Source: Parafrankia elaeagni
Lineage (GTDB): Bacteria; Actinomycetota; Actinomycetes; Frankiales; Frankiaceae
Length of the DNA stretch: 64,000 bases
Assembly: GCF_000374165.1 (NCBI RefSeq)
Contig: NZ_KB893712.1
Location: 62,001-126,000 of the forward strand
Reading direction: 5' to 3'
Position 1 is the stretch's first letter. Every line of letters begins with the position of its first letter. The notes below the pieces were generated by a model. The model was not told where the DNA came from, did no database searches, and saw nothing but the letters and a program-made list of their open reading frames with translations. Both the position numbers and the translations under genes were made by a program. Below are positions 42,441-52,654 of this stretch, piece by piece.

Positions 42441-44883
42441 ACCCGCCGGCATCCTGGAGGGCGCCGGCCCGGGCCGCGTCCAGCAGGACACGGCGTTCCG
42501 CGCCGGCGATGGACCACGCCGCCGCCGCGACGGCGTCCGGGTCGACCGACACGGAGGTGATGCCGAGCCGGACGAGCCGTTCGATGTAGTCGGGCCTGGT
42601 GGACGGGGCCTGGCCGCACAGGGACGAGGTGAGGCCGTTGTCCCGGCAGGCCGTGATGATGCGGGCGATGGTGTCCAGGACCGCCGGGTCTGCCTCGTCG
42701 AACAGCTCGGCGCAGGTCTCGGAGTCACGGTCGACACCGAGCACGAGCTGGGTCAGATCGTTGGAACCGATGGAGACGCCGTCGATCCCGAGCCCGGCGT
42801 AGGCGGGAATCCAGTAGGCGGCCGAGGGTACCTCGGCCATCACCCAGCGGAGCATGTCCCGGTGTTCGCCGAGCGGGCTGGCGTCGACCGCCTTCAGGCA
42901 GGCCTCGAGCTCCCAGGCGGTGCGCACGAACGGGATCATGAGGTGCAGGTTGGGGGTGCGCTCCCGCACGGCGGCGAGCACCTCCAGCTCGGCCGCGAAG
43001 ACGGCGGGGTCATGGACGTAGCGGAAGCAGCCGCGGTAGCCGATCATCGGGTTGGCCTCGACCGGCTCGTAGCGCTCACCGCCGGTGAGCCCGCGGAACT
43101 CGTTGGTGCGGAAGTCCGTGGCGCGGTAGACGACCGGCCGAGGCGCGAAGGCACAAGTGATCCGCGCGAGTGACGCCGCCATCCGCTCCACGAACTCCGC
43201 GCGCCGCCCCAGCTCCAGCAGGTGGCGGGGGTGCAGGCCGTCGAGGGCGTCGGCGAGCAGGAACTCCGCGCGCAGCAGGCCCACCCCCGCGACGGGCAGA
43301 GCCGCGAGCCGTTCCGCGTGATCGGCGACGGAGAGGTTCACGTAGAGCCTGGTGGCGGTCGGTTCGATGGTCCTCCCCGCCAGCGGAGGCTGGGGCGGGA
43401 CCGCCAGCACGCCCGGGGCCGCCCCGTTCGGGCCGACATGCGACGGGGCGACCGTCACCACGGTCCTGCGGGGATTCGCCAGTGTCTTCGCGGTTCTCTC
43501 CACGCCTGCGCCGCCTGCGCTCTCGACCACTCCCAGGGCCCCGTCGACAACGATGTCGTCGCCGGTACGCAGGGTGGACGTCGCGGTGCGCGTCCCGACG
43601 ACGCAGGGGACACCGAGCTCGCGAGCGACGATCGCGGCGTGGCAGGTGACTCCGCCGCTGTCGGTGACCACGGCGGCGGCGCGGCGGATCACGGGCACCC
43701 AGTCCGGGGAGGTCATCGCCGCGACCAGGACCTCTCCGGTAATGAAGGCGGCGGCCTCGCCGGGCGAGGTGAGGACGCGGACTCTTCCGCCGGCCCGTCC
43801 CGGCGCGCCGCCCCGGCCGGTCAGCAGCACCGTGCCGGAGGGCGTCGCACCAGGGCGTGACAGCTCACCCGGACCGGACGCGCCGGACGCGCCGGACGCG
43901 CCGACCGGGCCGTCCGCGGCTGCCGCCCCCCGGGGCACGCCGGTGGTGACGGGGCGGGTCTGCACGATGTGGATGTGGCGGCCCTCGATCGCCCACTCCA
44001 TGTCCTGCGCCCCGCCGAAATGCTCCTCCACCTGCAGAGCGAGCCTGGCCAGGCCCAGGATCTCGTCGGCGGACAGGACCCGCCGAACGTCCTGCGTCGG
44101 TATGCCCACAGCCAGGTCATGACCGTCGGCGCCACGGACTATCTGGTGGTTCTGCGCGCCGGTCCGAGCATTGACGAGCTGCAGACCGTTCTTGTCCACG
44201 ACGTACGTGTCCGGGATGACCTCGCCGCCGACGACCACCTCACCCAGCCCGAAGGCCGCCTCGATGACGATGCGGGACCTGTCGCCGGTCATCGGGTCGG
44301 CCGAGAACATCACGCCCGACCGCTCCGCGTCGACCATCCGCTGGATCACGACCGCGATTTCCGGTTCGGCCACCAGGCGGCGGCTGGCCCGGTAGGCGAC
44401 GGCCCGCGGCCCGTACAGCGAGGCCCAGCACTCGCGAACGCGCGCCAGGAGTTCCGCCTCACCGCAGACGTTGGTGAACGTGCTGTTCATGCCCGCGAAG
44501 GAGGTGCCGGCCGCGTCCTCGGTCGTCGCCGACGACCGCACCGCCACCGGGCCGCCGCCCAGTTCCCGGTACGCCTCCGAGATCGCCCGGCGTAGCGGTT
44601 CCGGGACGGGCGCCGCCGCGATGCGTGCCCGTAACTCCCCGGCGACCTGCGCGAGCTGCGCCTGGTCGTCAGGGTCGATCCCCGCGGCGCGGGCGGCGAT
44701 CTCGGAGCGCATCCGGGCCGCGTCGACGACGTCGAGGTACGCGGACACCGCGATCACAAAACCAGGAGGCACGGGCAACCCGGCACGGGTCAGCTCGCCG
44801 AGGTTCGCGCCCTTGCCCCCGACCTGGCCGACGTCGCCCGTGCCGATCTCCCTGAACCACGCGATCCACCGTCGCTCGCTCAC
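42427..44883 (-). CDS. ppsA: Phosphoenolpyruvate synthase (pyruvate, water dikinase)
   Basis: This 818-residue enzyme makes PEP from pyruvate and ATP. The N-terminal ATP-grasp half has [11 protein letters not shown] and [20 protein letters not shown], the phosphohistidine domain has the catalytic His in [20 protein letters not shown], and the C-terminal TIM barrel has [17 protein letters not shown] and the catalytic Cys in [10 protein letters not shown] Gly/Ala/Ser-rich linker ([14 protein letters not shown]) joins ATP-grasp and phospho-His domains. Its start overlaps the CBS-BON stop by 4 bp, suggesting linked regulation by adenylate-sensing CBS domains. It converges on devS. Confidence 0.93.
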   Translation of the reverse strand: MSERRWIAWFREIGTGDVGQVGGKGANLGELTRAGLPVPPGFVIAVSAYLDVVDAARMRSEIAARAAGIDPDDQAQLAQVAGELRARIAAAPVPEPLRRAISEAYRELGGGPVAVRSSATTEDAAGTSFAGMNSTFTNVCGEAELLARVRECWASLYGPRAVAYRASRRLVAEPEIAVVIQRMVDAERSGVMFSADPMTGDRSRIVIEAAFGLGEVVVGGEVIPDTYVVDKNGLQLVNARTGAQNHQIVRGADGHDLAVGIPTQDVRRVLSADEILGLARLALQVEEHFGGAQDMEWAIEGRHIHIVQTRPVTTGVPRGAAAADGPVGASGASGASGPGELSRPGATPSGTVLLTGRGGAPGRAGGRVRVLTSPGEAAAFITGEVLVAAMTSPDWVPVIRRAAAVVTDSGGVTCHAAIVARELGVPCVVGTRTATSTLRTGDDIVVDGALGVVESAGGAGVERTAKTLANPRRTVVTVAPSHVGPNGAAPGVLAVPPQPPLAGRTIEPTATRLYVNLSVADHAERLAALPVAGVGLLRAEFLLADALDGLHPRHLLELGRRAEFVERMAASLARITCAFAPRPVVYRATDFRTNEFRGLTGGERYEPVEANPMIGYRGCFRYVHDPAVFAAELEVLAAVRERTPNLHLMIPFVRTAWELEACLKAVDASPLGEHRDMLRWVMAEVPSAAYWIPAYAGLGIDGVSIGSNDLTQLVLGVDRDSETCAELFDEADPAVLDTIARIITACRDNGLTSSLCGQAPSTRPDYIERLVRLGITSVSVDPDAVAAAAWSIAGAERRVLLDAARAGALQDAGGWTAK

Positions 44884-45515
44884 CGGTCCTCCTCCCTGCC
44901 GCGTGCTTCGGCCGCACCGACCGGTTGGGCGATCTCCAGGCCCAGCACCCCCGGGACGTCACACACCAGCCGCCGCAGCAACGCGACGTCCGTGGTCTCG
45001 ACGTCCGAGATCCGAACCCGCCCGTGCAGGACCTCGATCCGTGGCGAACCACGCACCCCGGCCGCCTCCACCGCGCCGCGGACGTCCTCGGCGACCACCC
45101 TGTCCGGGCGGGCGAGCAGCCGGAGCAGATCGCTGCGGCTGATGATGCCGACCAGCGTCCCCGTTCCGTCCAGGATCGGCACGCGCGAGATGTGCTGGGC
45201 CAGCATGATGCCGACGATGTCCGCGATGTCGGTGTCGACACCGGCCGTGACGACCGGCGACGACATCACCTCGCCGACAGTGCCCGGTGCGGCCGGTCGC
45301 GGACTGCGGTCACGGCGGGCGTGCAGCCTCGAGTCAGGCCGGGCCTCGAGTGCGATGAAGTCCGCCTCGGTCACAATGCCGACCAGCTCGCCCTGCGGGG
45401 AAACCACCGGCGCGGCGCCGACTCCCCGCAGGGTGAGAAGCCGGGCGACGTCCTTCACCGGCACGTCGGGGGTCACGATGCTGAGCTTTCGCGTCATCAG
45501 TTCTCCGGCACGCAT
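44880..45515 (-). CDS. CBS-domain pair with BON domain
   Basis: This 211-residue protein has a CBS pair ([69 protein letters not shown]) and a C-terminal BON domain (about 145-205; [33 protein letters not shown]). CBS pairs bind adenylates; BON domains often contact membranes or phospholipid. It is the first gene of a coupled pair with PEP synthase. A possible DosR-like site AGGACTTCAGATCA is 50 bp upstream (45565-45578). Confidence 0.87.
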   Translation of the reverse strand: MRAGELMTRKLSIVTPDVPVKDVARLLTLRGVGAAPVVSPQGELVGIVTEADFIALEARPDSRLHARRDRSPRPAAPGTVGEVMSSPVVTAGVDTDIADIVGIMLAQHISRVPILDGTGTLVGIISRSDLLRLLARPDRVVAEDVRGAVEAAGVRGSPRIEVLHGRVRISDVETTDVALLRRLVCDVPGVLGLEIAQPVGAAEARGREEDR

Positions 45516-45564
45516 TGCCGCCGCCTCTCCGAAATCACCTCGGGTCCGTGTCCGCGCGAGACGA

Positions 45565-45578
45565 AGGACTTCAGATCA
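45565..45578 (+). promoter_or_regulatory. Possible DosR-like box upstream of the CBS-BON/ppsA pair
   Basis: AGGACTTCAGATCA keeps GGACTT, the spaced G and one C of GGGACTTNNGNCCC (8 of 11 informative positions) at 50 bp from the CBS-BON start. It overlaps the end of the DoxX remnant. A weak GGGTC-CGTG half-site pair is 23 bp nearer the gene. Confidence 0.3.
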
Positions 45579-45861
45579 GGTAGGGCCGGCCGCGGGTGAG
45601 AGCCGTGCGCTCCCACCAGCCCCCGAGACCGTCGGTGGGGCTGCCGCCGTTGACCCACGCCTGGGCCGAGGGGGTCTCGTGGCCCAGGCCGAACAGATTG
45701 TCGAGGAAGGCCCACAGGAAGATCCAGCCAAGGCTGACCCGGGTGGCCGTGAGTAGGACGTCGGTGGCGACGCTGTGGCGTCCCGGGTGGTGGCGGCGGT
45801 TGAGGTCGGCCAGGGGTGAGCGGACGGCGGCGGTGGCCTTCGTACCGGTGGTGGCAGGCAT
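45571..45861 (-). pseudogene. DoxX-like membrane protein with large internal deletion
   Basis: The 96-residue frame begins as a DoxX-type protein (RVSLGWIFLWAFLDNLFGLG then ETPSAQAWVNGGSPTDG) and passes straight into a tail GLGGWWERTALTRGRPYLI that resembles the end of full-length relatives (G-L-G-x-W-W-E). Full-length members are about 180-200 residues with four helices; here only the first helix remains. An in-frame deletion of roughly 90-100 codons explains this. It is probably non-functional, though the frame is open and has a start (ATG 45861). It lies between the CBS-BON gene and narK. Confidence 0.65.
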
Positions 45862-46004
45862 CGTGTCCTCCTCGATCGGGATGACCATCAGCATGTCGGG
45901 GGCCGAACGTCCGTCCGAGTGAGCTACCTCCCGCCACCTGTGGGCGGATGGTCCTGGTCCGGACGGGACCGCCGGGCACAGATGGAAACCCCTGCTGGCG
46001 CGTG

Positions 46005-46277
46005 TCATCGGGTGAGGAGGTCGCGGATCACCTGGGTGATCTCGTCGGGCGCCTCCTCCGCCATGAAGTGGCCTGCGTGGGTGAGGCGGTGGTCGAGGTC
46101 GGGTGCCCAGGCCCGCCAGAGGGCAGCGGCGTCGAAGCCGAGCCGGGCGCCCCAGTCCTGCTGCACGACGGAGACGGGCATCGCGAGCTGTGAGCCCGCG
46201 TCGAGATCGGCCTGGTCGTGCGTCACGTCGACGCCCGCGGACGCGCGCCACCGCTCGCGGGTGCCGATGCGATTCTG
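46005..46277 (-). pseudogene. C-terminal remnant of an alpha/beta hydrolase (haloacetate dehalogenase-like)
   Basis: Immediately after narK, in another frame, about 85 codons encode ASAGVDVTHDQADLDAGSQL, WGARLGFDAAALWRAWAPDL and HAGHFMAEEAPDEITQVI. This is the end of haloacetate-dehalogenase-type hydrolases, including the catalytic His in GHF(M/L)xEEAPDE. The nucleophile domain and any start codon are missing. The upstream edge of similarity meets the narK 3' end, so the remnant may have been cut when narK arrived. Confidence 0.6.
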
Positions 46278-46282
46278 GCGGC

Positions 46283-47791
46283 TCAGTTCGTGGTCGTTGC
46301 CAGTGTCTGCGCTGACGCTGACGTCGAGGCTGGTGCCGGTGCCGGTGCCGGTGCCGAGGCCGGCTGGGCGGGCAGGGCGGGCTGGGAGCCGGCGGCGCCG
46401 CGGCGCAGGTAGCACAGCCAGGTGACGCCGGCCATCACGACGAACAGGCCGACGTAGACCCACAGGGCCGGGGCGATCGTCCCGTAGGCCCTGTTCGACT
46501 CGGCATACACGATCGGCACCAGGAAGCCGCCGAAGGCGCCGACCGCCGAGCAGATGCCGATGGCACCGGCAGCCTCCCGGCGGGCCCGGAGCATGGCGTC
46601 CGGGGTCCCGCCGTTGCGGGCTCCGCGGGCGGCGAAGATCGCCGGGATCATGCGGTACGTCGACCCGTTCCCGATGCCGCTGGCGAGGAACAGCAGCATG
46701 AACGAGGCGAAGAAGAGCCCGAAACTGGGCCGGTCGAGGATGCCTCCCCGAGGGCCGATCGAGGCGACCGCGCCGAGACCGCCCAGCGTCATGACGCCGA
46801 AGGCGGCGACGGTCACCTTCGCGCCGCCGATCCGGTCGCCGAGCTTCCCGCCGAGCGGGCGGGCGACCGAGCCGACCAGCGCGCCGAGGAAGCCGTAGCT
46901 CAGCGCGACGTCCGGCCGGTCGAACAGAGCGGGGTTCTTCAGCAGCGCGGGAAACGCCGACGAATAGCCGATGAAGGAACCGAAGGTGCCGATGTAGAGA
47001 AAGGACATGATCCAGGTCTGGCCGCGCCTGGCCGCAGACGCGGTCGAGCCGAAATCGGCCTTCGCCTCGGAGAGGTTGTCCATGAACAGCAGTGCCCCGA
47101 CCGCCGCGACGACCGCCAGCGGAATGTAGATGAGACCGATCCGGGCCAGTGCGGTACCGGTCCCGGCGGCGATGACGACCGCGCCGAGCTTCTGGATCAC
47201 GGCGACCCCGAGATTGCCGCCGGCCGCGTTGAGCCCGAGCGCCCATCCCTTCTCCTTCTCCGGGTAGAAGAAGGAGATGTTCGTCATGGACGAGGCGAAG
47301 TTCCCGCCGCCGACCCCGGCCACGGCGGCGACCGCCAGCAGCGCGCCGAACGACAGCTCGGGGTGGCGTACCGCCCACATCATCAGCACACAGGGCACGA
47401 CCAGCAGCAGCGCGGAGAAGACCGTCCAGTTGCGGCCGCCGAAGACGGGCACCGCGAAGGTGTAGGGCAGGCGGAGGAAGGCCCCGACCCCGGAGGGGAC
47501 GGCGACGAGCCAGAGCTGCTGGTCGATGGTCAGCGCGAAGCCGGCGGGACCCGGCCCGCCGTCGGCGTCCGCACCCATCTTGATGACGAGAATGCTCCAC
47601 ATCACCCAGACGGAGAACCCGAAGTGCTCGGCCAGGACGGAGAGCACGAGATTGCGGCGGGCGATCCGCCGGCCGGTCCTCTCCCAGAACACGGGATCTT
47701 CCGGGTGCCAGTCGTCGATCCAGCGTCCGGACCGCCCGGACTGACCGGACCGCCGGCCCGGGCGCTTCCTGTCAACGGGGGCTGTTCTCAT
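46283..47791 (-). CDS. narK: Nitrate/nitrite transporter (NarK family)
   Basis: This 502-residue MFS transporter with twelve helices carries the NarK-type loops: GGNFASSMTNISFFYPEKEK (nitrate signature 1) and the region around SGIGNGSTYRMIPAIFAARG (signature 2). The C-terminal 30 residues are an Ala-Pro repeat. It imports nitrate or exchanges nitrate/nitrite. It is divergent from the nitrate reductase gene, which suggests an assimilatory role, although NarK2 of M. tuberculosis is DosR-controlled. Confidence 0.92.
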   Translation of the reverse strand: MRTAPVDRKRPGRRSGQSGRSGRWIDDWHPEDPVFWERTGRRIARRNLVLSVLAEHFGFSVWVMWSILVIKMGADADGGPGPAGFALTIDQQLWLVAVPSGVGAFLRLPYTFAVPVFGGRNWTVFSALLLVVPCVLMMWAVRHPELSFGALLAVAAVAGVGGGNFASSMTNISFFYPEKEKGWALGLNAAGGNLGVAVIQKLGAVVIAAGTGTALARIGLIYIPLAVVAAVGALLFMDNLSEAKADFGSTASAARRGQTWIMSFLYIGTFGSFIGYSSAFPALLKNPALFDRPDVALSYGFLGALVGSVARPLGGKLGDRIGGAKVTVAAFGVMTLGGLGAVASIGPRGGILDRPSFGLFFASFMLLFLASGIGNGSTYRMIPAIFAARGARNGGTPDAMLRARREAAGAIGICSAVGAFGGFLVPIVYAESNRAYGTIAPALWVYVGLFVVMAGVTWLCYLRRGAAGSQPALPAQPASAPAPAPAPASTSASAQTLATTTN

Positions 47792-48232
47792 GGGGGCTCC
47801 TCGGGCCGATCCGCGAAACATCGGGCAGAAACATCGGGCAGGACGTGTCGCGACGGCACGTTAGGAAGCCGCTGTTTCGCGGCACCCGGCCAGCCATTAC
47901 ACGGCGGGAAAACAGTTCTCTCACCGGCCGGCCGGCAGCGGTGAGCACCCTGCGGCGGAGGAGGCGGAACGGCTGGTGCGAGCACCCGGCCGAACCAGGC
48001 CCCGAGCGAGGCGGTGCCGCCCGGCGCCGCCTCCCCGCCGGAACTCACCAGGCCCTGCCGGTGGTGGTGCGGTGGTCGTCACCGACGGCCGGCCCGGGTG
48101 TGACACCGGTGAAACGCGCCTCTCCTACGGTCGGGACGCGACGCGCCAGCCGCATCCGACAGCGCCGGCCGCATTCGTCGACAGCGCCGGCCGCCGACGA
48201 CGGCGGCCTTCGTCAGGAAGGGGAGAGGCCCG
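47792..48232. promoter_or_regulatory. narK / nitrate reductase divergent promoter region
   Basis: This 441-bp region has no gene. It contains GAAACATCGGGCA twice in tandem (about 47815-47840, 13-bp period). It also has CGGGAAAACAGTTCTC at 47905-47920, shared with the nirB upstream region, preceded by ATTAC so that ATTAC-N7-GAAAA resembles a GlnR half-box pair. This fits nitrogen-status control; which protein binds is inference. Confidence 0.5.
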
Positions 48233-51200
48233 GTGTCCGCAGCCCGGACGAGGACCGTGTGCTCGTACTGCGGGGTCGGCTGCGGCATGGTCCTCGACCT
48301 CGCCGCGGAGCCGGACGGCCGCCGCCGGGTCACCCGGGTGAGCGGGGACAGGGAACACCCCGCGAACCGCGGCCGGCTGTGCACGAAGGGCGCGACCAGC
48401 GCCGACCTGCTGGCGGCACCGGGCCGGCTGGCGACGGCACGGATACGCCGCGAGCGCGGCGGGGAGCTGACCGACCTCCCCCTGGACGAGGCGATCGGCA
48501 CTGTCGCCAGCCGGCTGCGGTCGATCATCGACGAGCACGGCCCGGACGCCGTCGCGCTGTACGTCTCGGGCCAGCTGACGCTGGAGGCGCAGTACCTGGC
48601 GAACAAACTGGCGAAGGGCTTCCTGCGTACCAACCGGATCGAGTCGAACTCGCGGCTGTGCATGGCCAGTGCGGGCAGCGGCTACAAGCTGTCGCTCGGC
48701 GCCGACGGCCCGCCCGGCTCCTACGACGACCTCGACCACGCCGACGTGTTCCTGGTCATCGGGTCGAACATGGCCGAGTGCCATCCCGTCCTGTTCCTGC
48801 GGTTGATGGAACGGGTCCGGGCCGGTGCCCGGCTGATCGTCGTCGACCCGCGCCGCACCGCCACCGCCGAGAAGGCCGACCTGTTCCTCCAGATCCGTCC
48901 GGGCACGGACCTCGCCCTGCTCAACGGCCTGCTCCACCTGCTGACCGAGGGCGGCCACCTGGACGCGGCGTTCATCGCCGAGCACACCAGCGGCTGGGAG
49001 GAGCTGCCTCCGTTTCTGGCCGACTACCCACCGGCCACGGTCGCCGCGCTGACCGGGCTGGCCGAGGAGGATCTGCGCCGGGCCGCCGCCTGGATCGCCG
49101 CGGCCGGGAACACCTGGATGAGCTGCTGGACGATGGGCCTCAACCAGAGCACCCACGGCACCTGGAACACCAACGCACTGGTCAACCTGCACCTGGCGAC
49201 GGGGGCGATCTGCCGGCCCGGCGCCGGGCCGTTCTCGCTCACCGGCCAGCCCAACGCGATGGGCGGCCGGGAGATGGGGTACATGGGGCCGGGCCTGCCC
49301 GGCCAGCGCTCGGTCCTCGTCGAGGCCGACCGCGCCTTCGTCGAGCAGCGGTGGGGCGTGGCGCCCGGCACGCTGCGCCCGGACGCCGGCCGGGGCACGA
49401 TCGACATGTTCGAGCAGCTGGCCGCGGGACGGATCAGGGCCTGCTGGATCATCTGCACCAACCCGGTGGCGTCGGTCGGCAACCGGGCCACCGTCCTCGC
49501 CGGTCTCGCGGCGGCCGAGCTGGTCGTCGTCCAGGACGCCTTCGGCGACACCGAGACGAACGCCCACGCCGACGTGCTCCTGCCGGCGGCGACCTGGGGC
49601 GAGACCGACGGCATCATGATTAATTCCGAGCGGAACCTGACCCTGGCCCGCCAGGTCGTCGACCCGCCGGGGGAGGCGCTGCCCGACTGGCAGATCGTCG
49701 CCCGGGTCGCCGCCGCGCTGGGGTTCGCGGACGCCTTCACCTACGCCTCCGCCGAGGAGGTCTTCGCCGAGATCCGCGAGTTCGCCAACCCGGAGACCGG
49801 CTACGACCTGCGGGGCGTCGACCACGAGCGGCTGCGCACCGGCCCGGTGCAGTGGCCGGCCCCGCCGGGTGCCGCCGACCGCAACCCGATCCGCTACCGC
49901 AACGACGGTGTCAGCCAGCCGCTGCTGGAACGGCCCGACGGCACCCGCCCGCGGCTGCGCTTCCCGACGCCGACCGGCCGCGCGGTCTTCCACGCCCGGC
50001 CGCACCTGCCGCCCGCCGAACTGCCCGACGACGACTACCCCTTCCTGCTCAACACCGGACGGCTGGCGCACCAGTGGCACACCCTCACCCGGACCGGCAA
50101 AATCGCCAGACTGAACCGGCTGAACCCCGGCCCGTTCGTCGAGATCAACCCGTCCGATGCCGAGACGCTGGGCATCGCCGCCGGTGACCGGGTTGAGCTC
50201 GCCTCCCGCCGTGGCCGCGCCGTGCTGCCCGCGGTCGTCACCGACCGGGTGCGCCCGGGTGGTTGCTTCGCCCCGTTCCACTGGAACGACCTGTTCGGCG
50301 ACCAGCTCAGCGTCAACGCGGTCACCAGTGACGCCGTCGACCCGATCTCGTTCCAGCCCGAGCTGAAGGCCTGCGCGGTCGCGCTGACCAGGGTCGCCGG
50401 TCCGCCGGTGGATATCCCGCCCGCGGACCGGGAGCCCGCGGATCGGGAGCCCGCGGAGCGTGGCACCGGCCATGCGCTGGGTGAGGCGCTCGGCCTCGAT
50501 CTGACCCCACCGGATCTCACGGAACCCCAGCGGCGGTACCTCGCCGGGTTCCTCGCGGCGCTGGCCGCCGCGCCGCCGGCCCAGGGTGACCCGCCGCGCC
50601 TGCCCGCGGACGCGCCCTTCGACGCGGGACGCCGGCAGTGGGTGGACGGTTTTCTCGCCGGAGGCTACGGCGTCGCCGGCGGGCACGGCGCCGCTCTCCC
50701 CACCGCCCCGTTCATTCCGGTCCAGACGCGGCGTGACGTCGCTGCGACCGGCGGGACTGCGACCGGCGGGACTGTGGCCGGCGGGGCTGCCGACGCCGGG
50801 GCACGCCCGGTGAGCGTGCTGTGGGCTTCACAGACCGGCAACGCCGAGGACGCCGCCGCCGTGATCCGGGACCGGCTGCGGGAGGCGGGCTGGCAGGTCC
50901 GCGTCGACGCCATGGCGGCGCCGGCCGGCGAGCTGCTCGTGGCACCGGGTGACCTGCTGGTGGTGACCAGTACCTTCGGTGACGGCGACGCCCCCGACAA
51001 CGGCACGGTCTTCTGGGACGCGCTGCGTGGCGTGGACGCGCCTCGCCTGGAGGGCCGCCGCTACGCCGTGCTCGCGCTCGGCGACTCCAGCTACGCGGAC
51101 TTCTGCGGTCACGGGCGTCGCCTCGACGAGCGGCTGGCCGAACTCGGCGCGACCCGGCTCGTCGGCCGCGTCGACTGCGAGCCCCACTACCGTGACGCCC

Positions 51201-52423
51201 TGGACGGCTGGCTGGAACAGGTCCTGGCCGCCCTCGCCGCCGTGCCCGTCGCCGCCGTGCCTGCCACCGCCGTGTCTGCCACCCGGACCGCCACACCGCC
51301 GCCGGCGGGGGACCGCGGTCCCTGGGCGGCACCGCTGATCGACAACCGGCTGCTGAGCCTGGCGGGCTCGGCCAAGGAGGTCCGCCGGGTCACCGTCGAC
51401 CTGACGGGCAGCGGGCTGGAGTACGCCGCCGGTGACGCGCTGGGTGTCTGGCCCACGAACAACCCGTCCCTGGTCGACGAGTGGCTCGCCGTGACCGGCC
51501 TCGCCCCGGACACCGAGGTCGAGACCGGCGACGGTGGGCGGGCGCCGCTCGCCGAGGCGTTGCGGAACCGCCTGGACATCACCACCGTCCGGCCGGAGCT
51601 GCTGCGTTTCGTGGCCGAACGGGCCGGTGACAGTCGCCTGCGCACGCTGCTGCGTCCCGACAACCAGCTTGAGCTCGCGAAGTGGACGTGGGGACGCCAG
51701 GCCGTCGACGTCCTGGCCGAACACCCGGTGCGGGCCGATGCCACGGAGTGGATGACGGTGCTGCGGCCGCTGCGGCCGCGGCTGTACTCGATCTCGTCCT
51801 CGCCGCTCGTGGAGCCGCGGACGGTGAGCCTCACCGTGTCGGTCGTCCGCTTCGCGGGCGCCGGCGACCGCGCTCGCGGCGGTGTGTGCTCGACGTATCT
51901 CGCCGACGCGGAGCCGGGGCACCCGGTGCGGGTCTTCGTGAAACGGGCCCCGCACTTCCGCCTGCCACCCGACGACGCCACGCCGGCCATCATGATCGGC
52001 GCCGGGACCGGTATCGCGCCGTACATCGGGTTCCTGCAGGATCGCCACGCCCGCGGCGCGCCCGGCCCGAACTGGCTGTTCTTCGGCGAACAGCGGCGGG
52101 CCACCGATTTCTACTATGCCGACGAGCTGGCCGCGTTCGCCGCGTCCGGGGCCCTCGCCCGGCTGGATCTCGCCTTCTCCCGGGACCAGCGCGCCAAGGT
52201 CTACGTCCAGGACCGGATGCGTGAACACGGTGCGCAGATGTGGACCTGGCTGGCCGAGGGCGCCCACGTCTACGTGTGCGGCGACGCCGTCCGGATGGCG
52301 CGGGACGTGGACCGGGCGCTGCGCGATGTCGTCGCCACCTGTGGCGGGCTCGGCCCCGACGGCGCGGCTGCCTATGTCCGCCAGCTCGCCGCCGACCGGC
52401 GCTATGTCCGCGACGTGTACTGA
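48233..52423 (+). CDS. Assimilatory nitrate reductase fused to a CysJ-like flavoprotein reductase
   Basis: This 1396-residue cytoplasmic enzyme reduces nitrate to nitrite. Residues 1-720 are the molybdopterin part: 4Fe-4S ligands [11 protein letters not shown] and RGRLCTKG, the probable Mo-ligand Cys in [11 protein letters not shown], then the MGD-binding domains ([28 protein letters not shown]). After a Gly/Ala/Thr linker with five-residue repeats come a flavodoxin domain ([16 protein letters not shown], about 857-1000) and an FAD/NADPH reductase domain ([40 protein letters not shown]). NADPH can thus feed the Mo site within one chain. GTG start. Confidence 0.92.
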   Translation: MSAARTRTVCSYCGVGCGMVLDLAAEPDGRRRVTRVSGDREHPANRGRLCTKGATSADLLAAPGRLATARIRRERGGELTDLPLDEAIGTVASRLRSIIDEHGPDAVALYVSGQLTLEAQYLANKLAKGFLRTNRIESNSRLCMASAGSGYKLSLGADGPPGSYDDLDHADVFLVIGSNMAECHPVLFLRLMERVRAGARLIVVDPRRTATAEKADLFLQIRPGTDLALLNGLLHLLTEGGHLDAAFIAEHTSGWEELPPFLADYPPATVAALTGLAEEDLRRAAAWIAAAGNTWMSCWTMGLNQSTHGTWNTNALVNLHLATGAICRPGAGPFSLTGQPNAMGGREMGYMGPGLPGQRSVLVEADRAFVEQRWGVAPGTLRPDAGRGTIDMFEQLAAGRIRACWIICTNPVASVGNRATVLAGLAAAELVVVQDAFGDTETNAHADVLLPAATWGETDGIMINSERNLTLARQVVDPPGEALPDWQIVARVAAALGFADAFTYASAEEVFAEIREFANPETGYDLRGVDHERLRTGPVQWPAPPGAADRNPIRYRNDGVSQPLLERPDGTRPRLRFPTPTGRAVFHARPHLPPAELPDDDYPFLLNTGRLAHQWHTLTRTGKIARLNRLNPGPFVEINPSDAETLGIAAGDRVELASRRGRAVLPAVVTDRVRPGGCFAPFHWNDLFGDQLSVNAVTSDAVDPISFQPELKACAVALTRVAGPPVDIPPADREPADREPAERGTGHALGEALGLDLTPPDLTEPQRRYLAGFLAALAAAPPAQGDPPRLPADAPFDAGRRQWVDGFLAGGYGVAGGHGAALPTAPFIPVQTRRDVAATGGTATGGTVAGGAADAGARPVSVLWASQTGNAEDAAAVIRDRLREAGWQVRVDAMAAPAGELLVAPGDLLVVTSTFGDGDAPDNGTVFWDALRGVDAPRLEGRRYAVLALGDSSYADFCGHGRRLDERLAELGATRLVGRVDCEPHYRDALDGWLEQVLAALAAVPVAAVPATAVSATRTATPPPAGDRGPWAAPLIDNRLLSLAGSAKEVRRVTVDLTGSGLEYAAGDALGVWPTNNPSLVDEWLAVTGLAPDTEVETGDGGRAPLAEALRNRLDITTVRPELLRFVAERAGDSRLRTLLRPDNQLELAKWTWGRQAVDVLAEHPVRADATEWMTVLRPLRPRLYSISSSPLVEPRTVSLTVSVVRFAGAGDRARGGVCSTYLADAEPGHPVRVFVKRAPHFRLPPDDATPAIMIGAGTGIAPYIGFLQDRHARGAPGPNWLFFGEQRRATDFYYADELAAFAASGALARLDLAFSRDQRAKVYVQDRMREHGAQMWTWLAEGAHVYVCGDAVRMARDVDRALRDVVATCGGLGPDGAAAYVRQLAADRRYVRDVY

Positions 52424-52654
52424 CGGTCGTGACGCTCGGTGCCCCCGCTGGCGATCAGCGACCGGACCTGTGAGGTTCCCGGGGGGGGGCGTCGGTTCCT
52501 CGCGCGGGATCCTGCGGCCCGGGCCCGCGGGCCCGATGGTTTCGGGCTGATGAAGAGCAACGCGTGCGCCGGACGGCCGTACGCGCGGCGTGCCAGCATC
52601 CCATCACGAAGTACGACACCGACCAGAGCACGACGTGGACCGAAGGGCGGGCAC

